NCBI GenBank assembly: GCA_945877235.1 | Contig: CAMCRF010000011.1 | Location: 1-64,000, forward strand | Reading direction: 5' to 3' | Origin: Bordetella parapertussis | GTDB taxonomy: Bacteria; Pseudomonadota; Gammaproteobacteria; Burkholderiales; Burkholderiaceae_A | DNA: 64,000 nt | Shown here: piece by piece, positions 25,956 to 36,254 of the stretch | Numbering within the stretch: position 1 is the first letter of the stretch | Layout: the number at the start of each line of letters is the position of its first letter | Notes under the pieces: model-generated | Databases searched by the model: none | What the model was told of the DNA's origin: nothing | The model's input: only the letters and a program-made list of their open reading frames with translations | Program-made: the position numbers and the translations under genes

Positions 25956-26750
25956 TTAAGCTATGCGCGGATTGAGCTGGTCAGCGAGGGCAGGAAGGGC
26001 CATGCGGGCTGCCTGCGTTGTGGCCTGGGCGACCTCAGCCTCCGAATTCCCACGCAGCTGCGCGAGACAGCGGGCAACCCCAACCACCTGCTCGGGCGTG
26101 TTCTGCTGCCCTGGTGTCAGCCAGGCGGGCGGAATATCTGGACTGTCGGTCTCCAGCACAAACGCTTCGAGCGGAAGTTCTTGGGCAAGTCGCCGAATGC
26201 GACTCGCACGCGGGAACGTCATGGCCCCTCCAAGGCCCAGGTGAATACCCTGCCGGTGATAGGCATGCGCCTGCTCCGGGCTGCCATTGAAGGCGTGGGC
26301 AATTCCCCTTCGAATGCCAAAACGCCTTAGGCCTGCAAGCACCTGATCTTGTGCTTTGCGAACGTGAAGCACCACGGGGAGGTCATAGTCTTTTGCGAGT
26401 CGAAGTTGCTCATGAAAGAGGCGTGTCATGCGAGTCCGATCGAGTCCAGGAACGAAAAAGTCCAGTCCAATCTCGCCAATTGCAGCGAGGCGAGGATCAT
26501 CCCGGACAGCCAGGAGCTCAGTCTTCAGAAGGTCAAGAGCATCGTCTCCTAGACGATCGAGGGAGCACGGATGAAGCCCGAGTGCATACACAGATCTGCT
26601 GGACCCATGCGCCCATTCACGCACCCGCAAAAAGTTCGGGGGGGCAACGGCAGGAATTACAACGGCGGCCACACCCGCCCGCTCAGCCTGATCAAGGCAG
26701 TGGCCGGGCTGGTCCAGAAAATCCAGGTGGCAGTGAGTGTCAACAAGCAC
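25956..26750 (-). CDS. tatD: TatD-family metal-dependent hydrolase/DNase
   Basis: A 264-residue amidohydrolase-fold protein starting at a GTG. Metal-site motifs are in order: 'DTHCHLDF' at the N-terminus, 'GEIGLDFF', 'VVLHVRKA', 'GIAHAFNG' and 'LETDSPDIPP'. TatD proteins are 3'-5' exonucleases acting on DNA and RNA. It lies 4 bp upstream of comEC in the same direction and is divergent from the DUF2062 gene, 26 bp away. Confidence 0.92.
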   Translation of the reverse strand: MLVDTHCHLDFLDQPGHCLDQAERAGVAAVVIPAVAPPNFLRVREWAHGSSRSVYALGLHPCSLDRLGDDALDLLKTELLAVRDDPRLAAIGEIGLDFFVPGLDRTRMTRLFHEQLRLAKDYDLPVVLHVRKAQDQVLAGLRRFGIRRGIAHAFNGSPEQAHAYHRQGIHLGLGGAMTFPRASRIRRLAQELPLEAFVLETDSPDIPPAWLTPGQQNTPEQVVGVARCLAQLRGNSEAEVAQATTQAARMALPALADQLNPRIA

Positions 26751-26776
26751 CCAAACACTCTACACTTGCGCCAGCC

Positions 26777-27403
26777 ATGAAAGCCTACCTCAAGCGACGC
26801 CTTCCCTCCCCCGAGGAGCTTCAGACCAACCGGTTCCTACGCGTCTTTGGGCCAGCACTCGTTCACCCGGGCGTCTGGCGCCTCACGCGCCGCTCCGTGG
26901 CAGGTGGCGTGGCCGCCGGTATGTTCTGCGGTCTGCTGCCACCCCCGTTTCAGTTCGCTTGTGCTGCGCTGGTTGCAATCATCTTTCGGGTCAATCTGCC
27001 CGTGGCGGTGTTCACAACGCTCTACACGAATCCGGTCACGCTCATACCACTCTATCTTTTGGGACTCCAGATCGGTCTTTGGCTATTTGAGCACCTCGGA
27101 ATCCCGACGGGAGGGGGGGCTCAGCCGGGCGACGTATCCCCACCACCGAACTTCGATTTCACCGCGCCACTTGACTCCCTCGGCTCACTTGCCGGCTGGC
27201 TCACAAGCCTTGGGTGGCCGCTGCTGGTTGGCGTGCTGCTCATGGCCGTTGTCTTGACCTTATTAGGCTACGCAGTGGTTTACTGGGGCTGGGCCCTCAA
27301 GGCCTCGCGCCAGCGCGCAAAGCGAGCACGCAAGCCTCAGCGGGCCATGCTCGTCTCAGAATTTGAGAGCATCAAGGATCGATCGCACCGCCCTCCCAAC
27401 TGA
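26777..27403 (+). CDS. DUF2062 membrane protein
   Basis: A 208-residue protein with the DUF2062 domain: 'RSVAGGVAAGMFCGLLPPPFQFACAALVAIIFRVNLPVAVFTTLYTNPVTLIPLY', two or three membrane spans, a Pro/Gly-rich loop, a last span ('WPLLVGVLLMAVVLTLLGYAVVYWGWAL') and a basic tail. The ATG at 26777 fits family starts although the open frame extends far upstream. Function unknown. Its last 67 bp overlap lolD on the opposite strand. Confidence 0.85.
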   Translation: MKAYLKRRLPSPEELQTNRFLRVFGPALVHPGVWRLTRRSVAGGVAAGMFCGLLPPPFQFACAALVAIIFRVNLPVAVFTTLYTNPVTLIPLYLLGLQIGLWLFEHLGIPTGGGAQPGDVSPPPNFDFTAPLDSLGSLAGWLTSLGWPLLVGVLLMAVVLTLLGYAVVYWGWALKASRQRAKRARKPQRAMLVSEFESIKDRSHRPPN

Positions 27404-28026
27404 GGGTCGTGTGTCACAACCACGAGACTAGTGGCCTGAGCGCGCACCCCCTGCATAAGGCAGTCAAAGACCAAATGAGCGGCCTCGCGGTCGAGATTTC
27501 CCGTTGGTTCATCTGCAAGCACCAGGCGCGGATTGGTTACCAGAGCCCGGGCAATCGCCACGCGTTGACGCTCGCCCCCAGAGAGCTGGTAAGGCCGGTG
27601 ACGCAGCCTCTGTAAGAGGCCAACGCCAACCAAAACCGCTTGAGCTCGCTCCAGCGCTTCAGCACGCGGCACCCGACGAATGCGCAACGGCATGGCGACA
27701 TTCTCGATTGCAGAAAACTCGGGCAAGAGGTGATGAAACTGGTAGACAAAGCCGACCTTGAGATTCCGAATTTCGGCTCGCCTGGCCTCGCTGGCAGCAC
27801 CCAAAGACTCGCCATCAATCCAGACCTCTCCCGTGCTGGGCTGATCCAGCCCACCCAAGAGCTGAAGCAGCGTGGACTTGCCCGCACCCGACGGGCCCAT
27901 GATGGCAAGGGTCTCACCGAGCCCTAAGCTCAGGCTCACATCCTGAAAGGGGCGCACCAGGCGACCCGCGTCCTCGTACTGACGGGAGAGCCCACGCGCT
28001 TGGAGGACATGCGCTGCGCTAGTCAT
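27337..28026 (-). CDS. lolD: Lipoprotein-releasing ABC transporter ATPase LolD
   Basis: A 229-residue ATPase with Walker A 'GPSGAGKST', the signature 'LSGGERQRVAIARAL', Walker B 'RLVLADEPTGNLD' and the switch histidine 'VTHD'. With LolC/E it extracts lipoproteins from the inner membrane to LolA. It overlaps the lolC stop by 8 bp. The C-terminal segment overlaps the convergent DUF2062 gene. Confidence 0.95.
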   Translation of the reverse strand: MTSAAHVLQARGLSRQYEDAGRLVRPFQDVSLSLGLGETLAIMGPSGAGKSTLLQLLGGLDQPSTGEVWIDGESLGAASEARRAEIRNLKVGFVYQFHHLLPEFSAIENVAMPLRIRRVPRAEALERAQAVLVGVGLLQRLRHRPYQLSGGERQRVAIARALVTNPRLVLADEPTGNLDREAAHLVFDCLMQGVRAQATSLVVVTHDPQLGGRCDRSLMLSNSETSMAR

Positions 28027-29266
28027 GCCGAAGCGCCTCCGCTGGTTGGACGCGTGAGGCCTGCCAGCTGGGGTAGAGCGTGGCCAGGAAAGACAGCAGC
28101 ATTGCAGTCAGGCTGATCTGCAACACATCCAGCAAGCGCAGATCGGACGGAAGGCTCTCGATCAGGTAAATGCCTTTGGGCAGCAACTGAAAGCCCATGA
28201 GAGATTCAAGCCCCGCCACCAGCGCATCGATCTGCCATGCGCCCAAACTACCCAGAATGGTGCCGCTCACCACACCCAGCAAACCCAAGGCAGCCCCTTG
28301 GATCATAAAAATAGAAAGGATCGACCGTGGCTGGGCGCCAAGTGTTTTCAAAATTGCAATGTCGGATCGCTTGTCCATCACGGTCATGACCAGCATAGAC
28401 ACGAGGTTAAACGCCGCGACCGCAATGATGAGCACCAGAATCACAAACATCATGCGCTTCTCTAGCTGCACGGCTGCAAACCATGCGCTGTTCTCGCGGG
28501 TCCAGTCACGCACCTGAATGGTCGGGGGCAGCTGAGTAGACAAGAGTGCGGACACCCACGGTGCCTCGTGGAGGTTGGCAAGGCGCGCCCGCACGCCTGT
28601 CATGCCTTGATCTCTGAAAAAAGCCTGTGCGTCGCCCTGCGACACAAACACCATACCGCTGTCATATTCATAGTGGCCAGAAGAAAAGATGCCCACGACC
28701 TCGAACTGCTTCATGCGGGGGAGAATGCCCGTCAGCCCTGCACTGGGCTCAGCAGTGACGAGGGTGATGGGATCACCCATTGCGATCCCCATATTGTTTG
28801 CGAGCTCACTGCCAACCACGGCACCAAAGCGCTGCTGGCTCAGGCGTGAGAGGTCGCCCGCGCGCAGCGTGCTCAGGCCCTCGCTCACCCCTGGCTCTTG
28901 AGCTGGATCAACACCGCGCACCAGCACCCCTTGCAAACGATCCCCCCGCACAGCCATGGCCTGACCACGCGTAAAGGGCGCGGTAGCGACAACGCCCTCG
29001 GTCTTGAGCAGCGCCTGCTGGGCCAGCGCGATCGAGGCCTCGCTGGAATCAGATGTCACGAGTTCGAGATGCGAGAGAACCCCCAGCATGCGGTCGCGCA
29101 CCTGGGTCTGAAACCCGTTCATGACCGAGAGCACCATGATGAGCGCCGCCACACCGAGCGCAATGCCGACCGTCGACATCAGTGAAATGAAACTGATAAA
29201 CCGGGTTGACCGCGCCCAGCGGCCCGCCGTGATGTATCGAAGTCCGACCGAGAGCTCAAAGGGCAT
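28019..29266 (-). CDS. lolC: Lipoprotein-releasing ABC transporter permease LolC/LolE
   Basis: A 415-residue inner-membrane protein: N-terminal 'ELSVGLRYITAGRWARSTRFISFISLMSTVGIALGVAALIMVLSVMNGFQ', a large periplasmic domain and three C-terminal spans of the FtsX type ('FVILVLIIAVAAFNLVSMLVMTVMDKRSDIAILKTLGA'). Only one LolC/E-type gene is present here, so either a homodimer (LolF-like) or a partner elsewhere is needed. Its start is 25 bp from the divergent RpfE-type gene. Confidence 0.93.
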   Translation of the reverse strand: MPFELSVGLRYITAGRWARSTRFISFISLMSTVGIALGVAALIMVLSVMNGFQTQVRDRMLGVLSHLELVTSDSSEASIALAQQALLKTEGVVATAPFTRGQAMAVRGDRLQGVLVRGVDPAQEPGVSEGLSTLRAGDLSRLSQQRFGAVVGSELANNMGIAMGDPITLVTAEPSAGLTGILPRMKQFEVVGIFSSGHYEYDSGMVFVSQGDAQAFFRDQGMTGVRARLANLHEAPWVSALLSTQLPPTIQVRDWTRENSAWFAAVQLEKRMMFVILVLIIAVAAFNLVSMLVMTVMDKRSDIAILKTLGAQPRSILSIFMIQGAALGLLGVVSGTILGSLGAWQIDALVAGLESLMGFQLLPKGIYLIESLPSDLRLLDVLQISLTAMLLSFLATLYPSWQASRVQPAEALRHD

Positions 29267-29291
29267 GCGCGGAGTTTGCCATACTCACCTC

Positions 29292-30350
29292 ATGCAAACG
29301 CTCCCTTCCCCCGCCAATATCTGGATCGTCGACGACGGACTCATCAGCGCATCAGAGGCGGAGGTGCTTACCCAACGACTGCTGCGTGGGTCACTTCCAC
29401 GGCCGGCACAAGATACCCTCAGAGGGCTCTTGAAATCCGAGGTACATCGCAGTCAAGGGCAGCTTTGGCCAGGGGTCATGCAGGGTCTATCGCGCTGCCT
29501 GGGGCTCAGCCCAGACGCGCTGCCCTGGGCGGCCTGGTCTGCGCAAGCAGATGGGCTTCAGCCCCAAGCAGGGCAATGCTGGGCTTTTCTCACGACGGGC
29601 CACCTTCACATGACGCCGCAGCAAGTCCGCCTGCTGCCTTGCGCAAGCCCGGCAGACGAGGCCTGGCAAAGTGCGCTCGAGGCGGGCCTGCGTGAAGGGT
29701 TTGAATGCGCCGAGAGCGACCGTGAGAGCCTGCAGCTGCAGCGCGGCCGCAGCGGACAGCTCTACCTGAGCCTTCAGATGCCGCTGGCGGTGGAGGCCAT
29801 GCATCCAGGGCTGTTGATCGACCACCACCTGCCAGATGTTTTGCCAGAGGGCGAGAGTGCGCTAGCCTGGCGGCGTGCGAGCCAATTGGCGTGCATGCTC
29901 ACGTACGAGTGGTCCCGAGACCAAGGCTACCCCGATGCACTCTGGCTCTGGGGAGCATGCAGTATCCGGCACAGCGCAAACATCTCGACTAACCCCGTCG
30001 ATGCAGATGGCTCCAACCCCCTGTGGCTCGCTGGCTTTGAGCAGGCTTGGGGCGAGCATAGACGGCAGCCGGCCCCCCAGGTGCACTGGCGGCCGCTGCC
30101 GAGCAACCCTGCCCCAAACCAGGACATGGTGACCTGTTGGGCAGACCACTGGTCCACGTGCCTCTCTGAAATTGCGGCCACAGCGCCAGAGTCGCGCCAT
30201 GACGGGACGCTGCTGATTGCTGGTCTGAAGGCCCAAGCCTGCGCATGGACGTTTGGCCCGGCTCCGGCCGCCGCTTGGCAACTCGGGATGGGGCGCACTC
30301 CGAGCCTCATTGACCTTGCACAGCTGCTCGCCATCAGCGAAGCCGAATGA
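29292..30350 (+). CDS. RpfE-type/phosphoglycerate mutase-like protein
   Basis: A 352-residue protein resembling the poorly characterised RpfE-type proteins encoded beside recJ in Xanthomonas and betaproteobacteria, often annotated as phosphoglycerate mutase-like. Features seen: 'AFLTTGHLHMTPQQVRLLP', 'HHLPDVLPEGESALAWRRASQLACMLTYEW' and 'LWLWGACSIR'. No signal peptide or membrane segment. The ATG at 29292 is chosen because it begins the conserved part; the longer frame crosses lolC. It overlaps recJ by 4 bp. Identification is from pattern and gene order. Confidence 0.6.
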   Translation: MQTLPSPANIWIVDDGLISASEAEVLTQRLLRGSLPRPAQDTLRGLLKSEVHRSQGQLWPGVMQGLSRCLGLSPDALPWAAWSAQADGLQPQAGQCWAFLTTGHLHMTPQQVRLLPCASPADEAWQSALEAGLREGFECAESDRESLQLQRGRSGQLYLSLQMPLAVEAMHPGLLIDHHLPDVLPEGESALAWRRASQLACMLTYEWSRDQGYPDALWLWGACSIRHSANISTNPVDADGSNPLWLAGFEQAWGEHRRQPAPQVHWRPLPSNPAPNQDMVTCWADHWSTCLSEIAATAPESRHDGTLLIAGLKAQACAWTFGPAPAAAWQLGMGRTPSLIDLAQLLAISEAE

Positions 30351-32065
30351 GACACCGCATCCCCCTCAAGGACCGGCCCCTGAACCATGAGGCCATGGAC
30401 CGTCTGGTGCAAAATGGTCAGGACCCCATCATCGCCAATCTGCTTGCCCGTCGCGGCGTTGAGAGCGCCGAATCGCTTGACCCTAGCCTTGTGAGGCTAC
30501 CTCCGCCTCGCGCGCTCTTGCATGCCGAGGCTGCCTTCGCGGCTATAGGCAAGGCCGTCGTCCTAAAGCAGCGCATACTCATTGTGGGCGACTACGATGC
30601 AGACGGTGCGACGGCAACGGCCGTGCTCATGCGGGGCCTAGCCCGCCTCGGCGCAAACCCCCGATTTCTGGTGCCTGATCGCATGCGTATGGGCTATGGC
30701 CTGACACCGGCCCTGGTCGCAAAGGCTGCCGAAGGCTTTGGAGCGCAGGCACCCGACTGGCTCATCACCGTTGACAACGGCATCTCCAGCCTGGAAGGGG
30801 TGAGGGCAGCACAGGCGCTCGGCATCCAAGTGCTGGTGACCGACCATCACCTGCCCGGCCCAACGCTGCCCGATTGCCTGATTCTGAACCCCCACCAGCC
30901 AGGCTGCAGCTTTCCCACCAAGCACCTCGCAGGCGTTGGCGTCGCTTTCTATCTGGTTATGGGTGTTCGCGCGTGGCTCGCCCAGAACGCACCGGACCAT
31001 TTCCCAGGAGACCCGCCGCGCATCGACGACCTACTTGGTCTCGTGGCCCTGGGAACGGTGGCCGACCTGGTCAAGCTCGATGACACCAATCGCCGCCTCG
31101 TGCGCCAGGGGCTCGCCCGCATTCAACGCCGGCAGGCGGGACCGGGCATTACCGCCCTCCTCGAAGTCGCGGACCGGGATCCCGCCCAGACCACAGCAGC
31201 CGACCTGGGCTTCGCGGTTGGCCCTCGCATCAACGCAGCAGGGCGACTCGCCGATATGACCCTTGGCATGCGCTGCCTCATTACCGACAATCCGCAAGAG
31301 GCTCGGGCGCTTGCAAGCGAGCTTGATGCACTGAATCGCGAACGACGACAGATGCAGACGGAGTCGCAAGATCAGGCCGTGCTCAAGCTCACCGAGCTAC
31401 CCGATCTCACGGAGCGCTACAGCGTGGTGCTGACAGACCCGGAGTGGCACCCAGGCGTGGTGGGACTGGTTGCCAGTCGCATCAAGGACCGGGCACACAG
31501 ACCGACCCTGATTTTTGCGCCGGACGATGCGGGCAAGCTCAGGGGATCTGGCCGATCCATTCCAGGACTTCACCTGCGCGATACGCTGGAATTCATTCAC
31601 AGCCATCATGTGGGGCTAATAGAAACCTTTGGTGGCCATGCAATGGCAGCAGGCTTAACCATCGGTGCACATGCCTTCACGGACTTTGCGCAGGCTTTTG
31701 AAGACGCTGTGCGCCGCTTCTGCGACCCTGAACTTCTGGAGCCCGAGCTCATGACAGACGGCGAGCTCCCAGCCATCCACCATCACGCAGGACTTGCAGA
31801 GCAGATCGAGTTGATGGTCTGGGGGCAGGCCTTTCCGCAACCCGTCTTTCGAAACCGGTTTCGGGTGCTCGGCCAGCGACGCATCAAAGATCGCCACCTC
31901 AAGCTCGATCTGCAGCTCGACGGAAGGCCAGCGCCCCTTGAAGCCATCTGGTTTGATGGCCCCGAGCATATTGAACAAGAACCAGAGCTCGCCTACGAGC
32001 TGGGCCTCAATCGATGGAACGGGCAGACCCGAGTGCAGCTCCTGATTCGAGCCGTCGCAGGCTAG
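30347..32065 (+). CDS. recJ: Single-stranded-DNA-specific exonuclease RecJ
   Basis: A 572-residue 5'-3' exonuclease of the DHH family, used in RecF-pathway recombination and mismatch repair. Motifs: 'VGDYDADGATATAVL', 'ITVDNGISS', 'VTDHHLPGPTLPD' (DHH), and the DHHA1 domain 'ETFGGHAMAAGL', followed by the OB-fold tail. Length is normal. It is coupled to the upstream RpfE-type gene (4-bp overlap) and followed 11 bp later by prfB. Confidence 0.96.
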   Translation: MRHRIPLKDRPLNHEAMDRLVQNGQDPIIANLLARRGVESAESLDPSLVRLPPPRALLHAEAAFAAIGKAVVLKQRILIVGDYDADGATATAVLMRGLARLGANPRFLVPDRMRMGYGLTPALVAKAAEGFGAQAPDWLITVDNGISSLEGVRAAQALGIQVLVTDHHLPGPTLPDCLILNPHQPGCSFPTKHLAGVGVAFYLVMGVRAWLAQNAPDHFPGDPPRIDDLLGLVALGTVADLVKLDDTNRRLVRQGLARIQRRQAGPGITALLEVADRDPAQTTAADLGFAVGPRINAAGRLADMTLGMRCLITDNPQEARALASELDALNRERRQMQTESQDQAVLKLTELPDLTERYSVVLTDPEWHPGVVGLVASRIKDRAHRPTLIFAPDDAGKLRGSGRSIPGLHLRDTLEFIHSHHVGLIETFGGHAMAAGLTIGAHAFTDFAQAFEDAVRRFCDPELLEPELMTDGELPAIHHHAGLAEQIELMVWGQAFPQPVFRNRFRVLGQRRIKDRHLKLDLQLDGRPAPLEAIWFDGPEHIEQEPELAYELGLNRWNGQTRVQLLIRAVAG

Positions 32066-32076
32066 AATGGCAGGCT

Positions 32077-33181
32077 ATGGAAGCTGAACAACTCAATCAA
32101 ATCGAGCAGTCCCTGCAAGACATGCAGGCCCGTACCACCGACCTTCGGAGGTATCTTTGACTTTGATGAAAAGTCATCGCGCCTCATAGAGGTTCAAGCC
32201 CTCCTTGAGGACCCTGCCCTCTGGAACGACCCCAAGCGAGCCCAAGAAATTGGCCGCGAGAAGAAGTCGCTCGAGACCGTGGTCATCACACTCTCTGAGC
32301 TCACCGACGCACTCCAAGACAGCATCGATCTTTTCGAAATGGCGCGCGAGGAAGAGGATTTCTCAGCCATTGCATCGATCGCTGAGGACGCGCAGGCCCT
32401 GGGAAAACGGCTCGGTGACATGGAGTTCCGTCGAATGTTCTCCAACCCTGCGGACCCATCGAACTGCTTCATCGACATCCAAGCGGGTGCAGGCGGAACA
32501 GAGGCCTGCGACTGGGCGAGCATGTTACTGCGCCAATACCTTCGCTACTGCGAACGCAAGGAATTCACGGTCGAGGTCCTCGAAGAGTCTGAGGGCGACG
32601 TGGCGGGCATCAAGTCCGCAACCCTCAAGGTCACAGGCGACTACGCCTTCGGATACCTGCGCACCGAGACCGGCGTGCATCGCCTGGTACGCAAGTCTCC
32701 CTTTGACTCGAGTGGTGGCCGGCATACGTCATTTGCATCGGTCTTCGTCTACCCCGAGGTCGACGACTCCATCGAGATCGAGATTAACCCTGCGGACGTG
32801 CGCACCGACACATTCCGGGCCTCGGGTGCGGGCGGGCAGCACATCAACAAGACAGACTCTGCGGTGCGTTTAACCCACGTGCCCAGCGGCATCGTGGTGC
32901 AGTGTCAAAACGATCGATCGCAGCACCGCAATCGAGACGAAGCCTGGAAGATGCTGAAGTCTCGGCTGTATGAGCACGAGATGCGCCAGCGCATGGCCGA
33001 GCAGCAAAAGCTCGAGGACAGCAAGACAGACGTGGGCTGGGGCCACCAGATTCGAAGCTACGTACTCGACCAGAGCCGCATCAAAGATCTCCGTACCCAC
33101 GTTGAAATTTCTAACACCCAAAAGGTACTCGACGGAGACCTCGATGCCTTCATTGAAGCCAGCCTCAAGCAAGGCGTATAA
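32077..33181 (+). CDS. prfB: Peptide chain release factor 2, programmed +1 frameshift
   Basis: RF2, 367 residues after frameshift, ends translation at UGA and UAA. The zero frame from ATG 32077 encodes 27 residues and meets TGA at 32158-32160; a +1 shift at CTT-TGA-C continues at GAC 32159-32161 to the stop at 33179-33181. An internal Shine-Dalgarno-like GGAGG lies just upstream of the slippery CTT, as in E. coli. Downstream '[10 protein letters not shown]' carries the SPF stop-recognition motif and '[13 protein letters not shown]' the GGQ motif. RF2 autoregulates its own synthesis by this shift. lysS follows after 2 bp. Confidence 0.97.
32144..32161 (+). promoter_or_regulatory. prfB +1 recoding site
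   Basis: Sequence CGGAGG-TAT-CTT-TGA-C: an internal ribosome-binding-like GGAGG, a 3-nt spacer, slippery CTT and in-frame TGA followed by C. All elements of the RF2 recoding signal are present. The E. coli site has AGGGGG where this one has CGGAGG. Confidence 0.95.
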
Positions 33182-33183
33182 CC

Positions 33184-34716
33184 ATGACGGAAAACGCACT
33201 CCCCGCTGAAGATCAGCAGCCCATCGACGAAAACCAGATCATGGCCGAGCGCCGCGCAAAGCTTGCGGCCATTCGAAGGCAGCAAGCCAGCGCGTTTCCA
33301 AACGATGCTCACCCAACCCACCGCGCGGCCCACCTTCACGAGCGTTTCGAGGCACACACCCGAGAGACCCTGGAGTCTGAGCGTGTAGAAGTGCGCGTAG
33401 CGGGTCGCATCATGTTGAAGCGAGTGCAGGGCAAGGCCAGCTTCATGACCATTCAGGATGCGACCGATCGCATTCAACTCTGGTTCAACGATGAGGGTGT
33501 GGGCGCAGCGCAGCATGAATCCGCAAAACACTGGGATCTCGGCGACATCATCGAAGCCCATGGCGTGCTGTTCAAAACCATGAAAGGCGAACTCTCTGTG
33601 CGGTGCTCAGCACTGCGATTGCTCTCCAAGAGTATTCGGCCCCTACCCGATAAATTCCACGGCCTGCACGACACCGAGACGCGTTACCGACAGCGCTATG
33701 TCGACCTCATTGTGAACCCAGATTCTCGTCGCGTGTTCCTGAGCCGCTCAAAGGCACTCTCTGCCCTGCGTCAGGTCATGGTCGAGCATGGCTTCCTCGA
33801 GGTCGAAACACCCATGCTGCATCCCATCCCCGGTGGTGCAGCAGCCAAGCCGTTCATTACCCATCACAACGCACTCGACCAGGAAATGTTTCTGCGCATT
33901 GCGCCTGAGCTCTACCTTAAGCGCCTGCTGGTGGGAGGCTTCGAGCGAGTGTACGAGGTCAATCGAAACTTCAGAAATGAAGGACTCAGCCCACGCCACA
34001 ACCCTGAGTTCACCATGATGGAGTTCTATGCGGCATATACCGATTACCGCTGGATCATGGACTACACAGAGACAGTCCTGCGGGCCGTCGCAACCTCGGT
34101 CACGGGGTCTGCCGTGCTCAGCTACAACGGCAAGACCGTCGATCTTGAGCAGCCGTTCGAGCGGCTCACCACCGTTCAGGCTATTGCTCGCCATGCGCCC
34201 AACATTCCCGCAGCGGACCTGGAGTCCACAGAGGCGCTGCGCGCCAGGCTCAAGGGGCTTGGTGTTGCTGTTGACAAGGCTCCATTGGCAGGTGCGGGCT
34301 TAGGTGCCCTTCAGCTCGCGCTCTTTGAGGAGGTTGCCGAGAGTAAGCTCTGGAACCCGACCTTCATTATTGACTACCCCGTTGAGGTCTCGCCGTTGGC
34401 CCGTGCATCGGATACGCGCGAAGGCATTACCGAGCGATTTGAGCTATTCATCACGGGTCGAGAGATTGCAAACGGGTTTTCAGAGCTCAACGACCCAGAA
34501 GACCAAGCCGCGCGCTTTCAGGCTCAAGTTCAGGCCAAGGAAGCAGGCGATGAAGAGGCCATGTTCTTTGATGCGGACTATATTCGCGCCCTGGAGTACG
34601 GCATGCCGCCCGCCGGTGGCTGCGGGATTGGCATTGATAGGCTCGTGATGCTGCTGACCGATAGCCCCAGCATTCGGGACGTCATCCTCTTCCCGGCGCT
34701 GCGCCGAGAAGATTAG
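33184..34716 (+). CDS. lysS: Lysyl-tRNA synthetase, class II
   Basis: A 510-residue enzyme with an N-terminal OB-fold anticodon domain ('[23 protein letters not shown]') and the class II core: motif 1 '[22 protein letters not shown]', motif 2 '[20 protein letters not shown]' and motif 3 '[13 protein letters not shown]'. Length is normal. It is encoded in the prfB-lysS pair typical of proteobacteria. Its stop overlaps the convergent rmuC stop by 4 bp. Confidence 0.97.
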   Translation: MTENALPAEDQQPIDENQIMAERRAKLAAIRRQQASAFPNDAHPTHRAAHLHERFEAHTRETLESERVEVRVAGRIMLKRVQGKASFMTIQDATDRIQLWFNDEGVGAAQHESAKHWDLGDIIEAHGVLFKTMKGELSVRCSALRLLSKSIRPLPDKFHGLHDTETRYRQRYVDLIVNPDSRRVFLSRSKALSALRQVMVEHGFLEVETPMLHPIPGGAAAKPFITHHNALDQEMFLRIAPELYLKRLLVGGFERVYEVNRNFRNEGLSPRHNPEFTMMEFYAAYTDYRWIMDYTETVLRAVATSVTGSAVLSYNGKTVDLEQPFERLTTVQAIARHAPNIPAADLESTEALRARLKGLGVAVDKAPLAGAGLGALQLALFEEVAESKLWNPTFIIDYPVEVSPLARASDTREGITERFELFITGREIANGFSELNDPEDQAARFQAQVQAKEAGDEEAMFFDADYIRALEYGMPPAGGCGIGIDRLVMLLTDSPSIRDVILFPALRRED

Positions 34717-35897
34717 GCCTGATCGTCCTCGTCTGCGTCGGCCTTCTTGGTCAAGGAGGCAGGCAACGACTTGCTGGGCATCACACCGAGCGCGCGCAGT
34801 TTCTCGCTGCGCCTCACCAGGTTCCCTTTGCCGGTGCTGAGCTTTCCCATGGCGCCTTGATACTCATCGTTGGCCTGCTTGAGCCGGTCGCCTAAGGACT
34901 GCAAATCGCCCACAAAGCCTACGAACTTGTCGTAGAGCTCGGCGCCTTGTTTGGCGATGAGCTGAGCGTTTTCTGTCTGCGCCTCTTGACGCCAGAGGTG
35001 AGCCACCGTGCGCACCACGAACAAAAGCGTTGACGGACTGACCAGCAGCACATTTCGCTGCCAGGCATCCATGAAGAGGTCTTTGTCATGGTTGACGGCC
35101 ATCATGAAGGCAGGCTCTACGGGCACAAACATCAATACAAAGTCGAGACCGCTCACGCCGTGCAACGTCTGGTAATTCTTCTCTGAGAGCCCTTTGAGGT
35201 GCGCGCGAATCGACTGCAAATGCGTCTTGAGCGCCACCTCGCGGGCATGTTCTGTCTCCGCGCTGGCAGCCTGCTCATAGGCCGCGAGCGACACCTTGGA
35301 GTCAACCACCATACAGCGCTGCTCGGGCAGGCGAATGATGACGTCTGGCTGAAGCCTGCGGCCATCGGACTGGGTGTGGCTCTCCTGCACCACATACTCT
35401 TCGCCCTTGCGAAGGCCGGAGGCCTCAAGCACGCGCTCGAGCACCAACTCTCCCCAGTTGCCCTGGGTCTTGTTTGAACCCTTCAATGCAGACGTGAGAC
35501 TTTTAGCCTCCTCGCTCACCTGCTGATTCAGTGCCATAAGCTGGCGCACCTGCTCGGCCAGGGCTGAGCGGTCTTTGCCCTCTTGAACGTAGACCTCCTC
35601 CACTTTGCCTTTGAACTCACGGATCTGCTGCTGCAAGGGCGTGAGCATCTGCTCGAGGTTGAGCTGGTTCTGCTGCGTGAATCGCTTGGACTTGTCCTCG
35701 AGAATGTCGTTGGCAAGGTTCTTGAACTGCTCACTCAACGACGCTCTTGCCTGCTCAATGAGGGCAAGCTTTTCAGCCGCTGCTCTGCGTTCGGCCTCTA
35801 GCTCCACGCGACTGAGCCTCTGGCTGTAGCGGTGCCCAACCAAGGCGCCCAAAGCAAGGCCCATCAGCAGGACAAGAGAGAGAATCCATGCGTCCAT
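34713..35897 (-). CDS. rmuC: DNA recombination protein RmuC
   Basis: A 394-residue protein: an N-terminal membrane anchor ('[23 protein letters not shown]'), a long coiled coil (about residues 25-130) and the RmuC nuclease-like domain ('[18 protein letters not shown]', '[31 protein letters not shown]'). The ATG at 35897 places the anchor at the start; the longer frame crosses fdx. It begins one base after the ferredoxin stop, so it is probably the last gene of the isc transcript, an unusual partner for Fe-S assembly. Confidence 0.92.
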   Translation of the reverse strand: MDAWILSLVLLMGLALGALVGHRYSQRLSRVELEAERRAAAEKLALIEQARASLSEQFKNLANDILEDKSKRFTQQNQLNLEQMLTPLQQQIREFKGKVEEVYVQEGKDRSALAEQVRQLMALNQQVSEEAKSLTSALKGSNKTQGNWGELVLERVLEASGLRKGEEYVVQESHTQSDGRRLQPDVIIRLPEQRCMVVDSKVSLAAYEQAASAETEHAREVALKTHLQSIRAHLKGLSEKNYQTLHGVSGLDFVLMFVPVEPAFMMAVNHDKDLFMDAWQRNVLLVSPSTLLFVVRTVAHLWRQEAQTENAQLIAKQGAELYDKFVGFVGDLQSLGDRLKQANDEYQGAMGKLSTGKGNLVRRSEKLRALGVMPSKSLPASLTKKADADEDDQA

Positions 35898-35898
35898 C

Positions 35899-36237
35899 TT
35901 AGTGATGCTCTCGCGCGTGATTGATGGTGTAGCGCGGGATCTCCACCACCAGGTCTTGATCGGCGAGCTGCACCTGGCATGAAAGGCGCGACTGCGCAGT
36001 GAGCCCCCATGCCCGATCCAGAAGATCTTCTTCGTCTTCCTCTGCAGGCGCGAGCGTATTGAAGCCCTCTCGGACAATGACATGGCATGTGGTGCAGGCA
36101 CGGCTCATTTCACAGGCATGTTCAATTTCTATGCCATGACCCAACAAGACGCGGCAGAGGTTATCGCCAGGTGCGGCCGTGAGGGTCGTGCCCTCTGGAC
36201 AGAGGTCGACATGGGGGAGAATGCGAATGGTCGGCAT
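35899..36237 (-). CDS. fdx: [2Fe-2S] ferredoxin of the ISC system
   Basis: A 112-residue adrenodoxin-type ferredoxin. The cluster cysteines are seen in 'HACEMSRACTTCHVIV' (C-x5-C-x2-C) and 'SRLSCQV'. It supplies electrons for Fe-S cluster assembly on IscU. It lies 17 bp after hscA. No iscX is found after it; rmuC follows instead. Confidence 0.95.
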   Translation of the reverse strand: MPTIRILPHVDLCPEGTTLTAAPGDNLCRVLLGHGIEIEHACEMSRACTTCHVIVREGFNTLAPAEEDEEDLLDRAWGLTAQSRLSCQVQLADQDLVVEIPRYTINHAREHH

Positions 36238-36254
36238 GATAAGGGCAAGGAAAA

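Noticed and set aside
32279..33181. prfB starting at the ATG in the plus frame at 32279
   Set aside because: That start would drop the N-terminal domain; the upstream 27 codons plus the frameshift signal give a full-length RF2.
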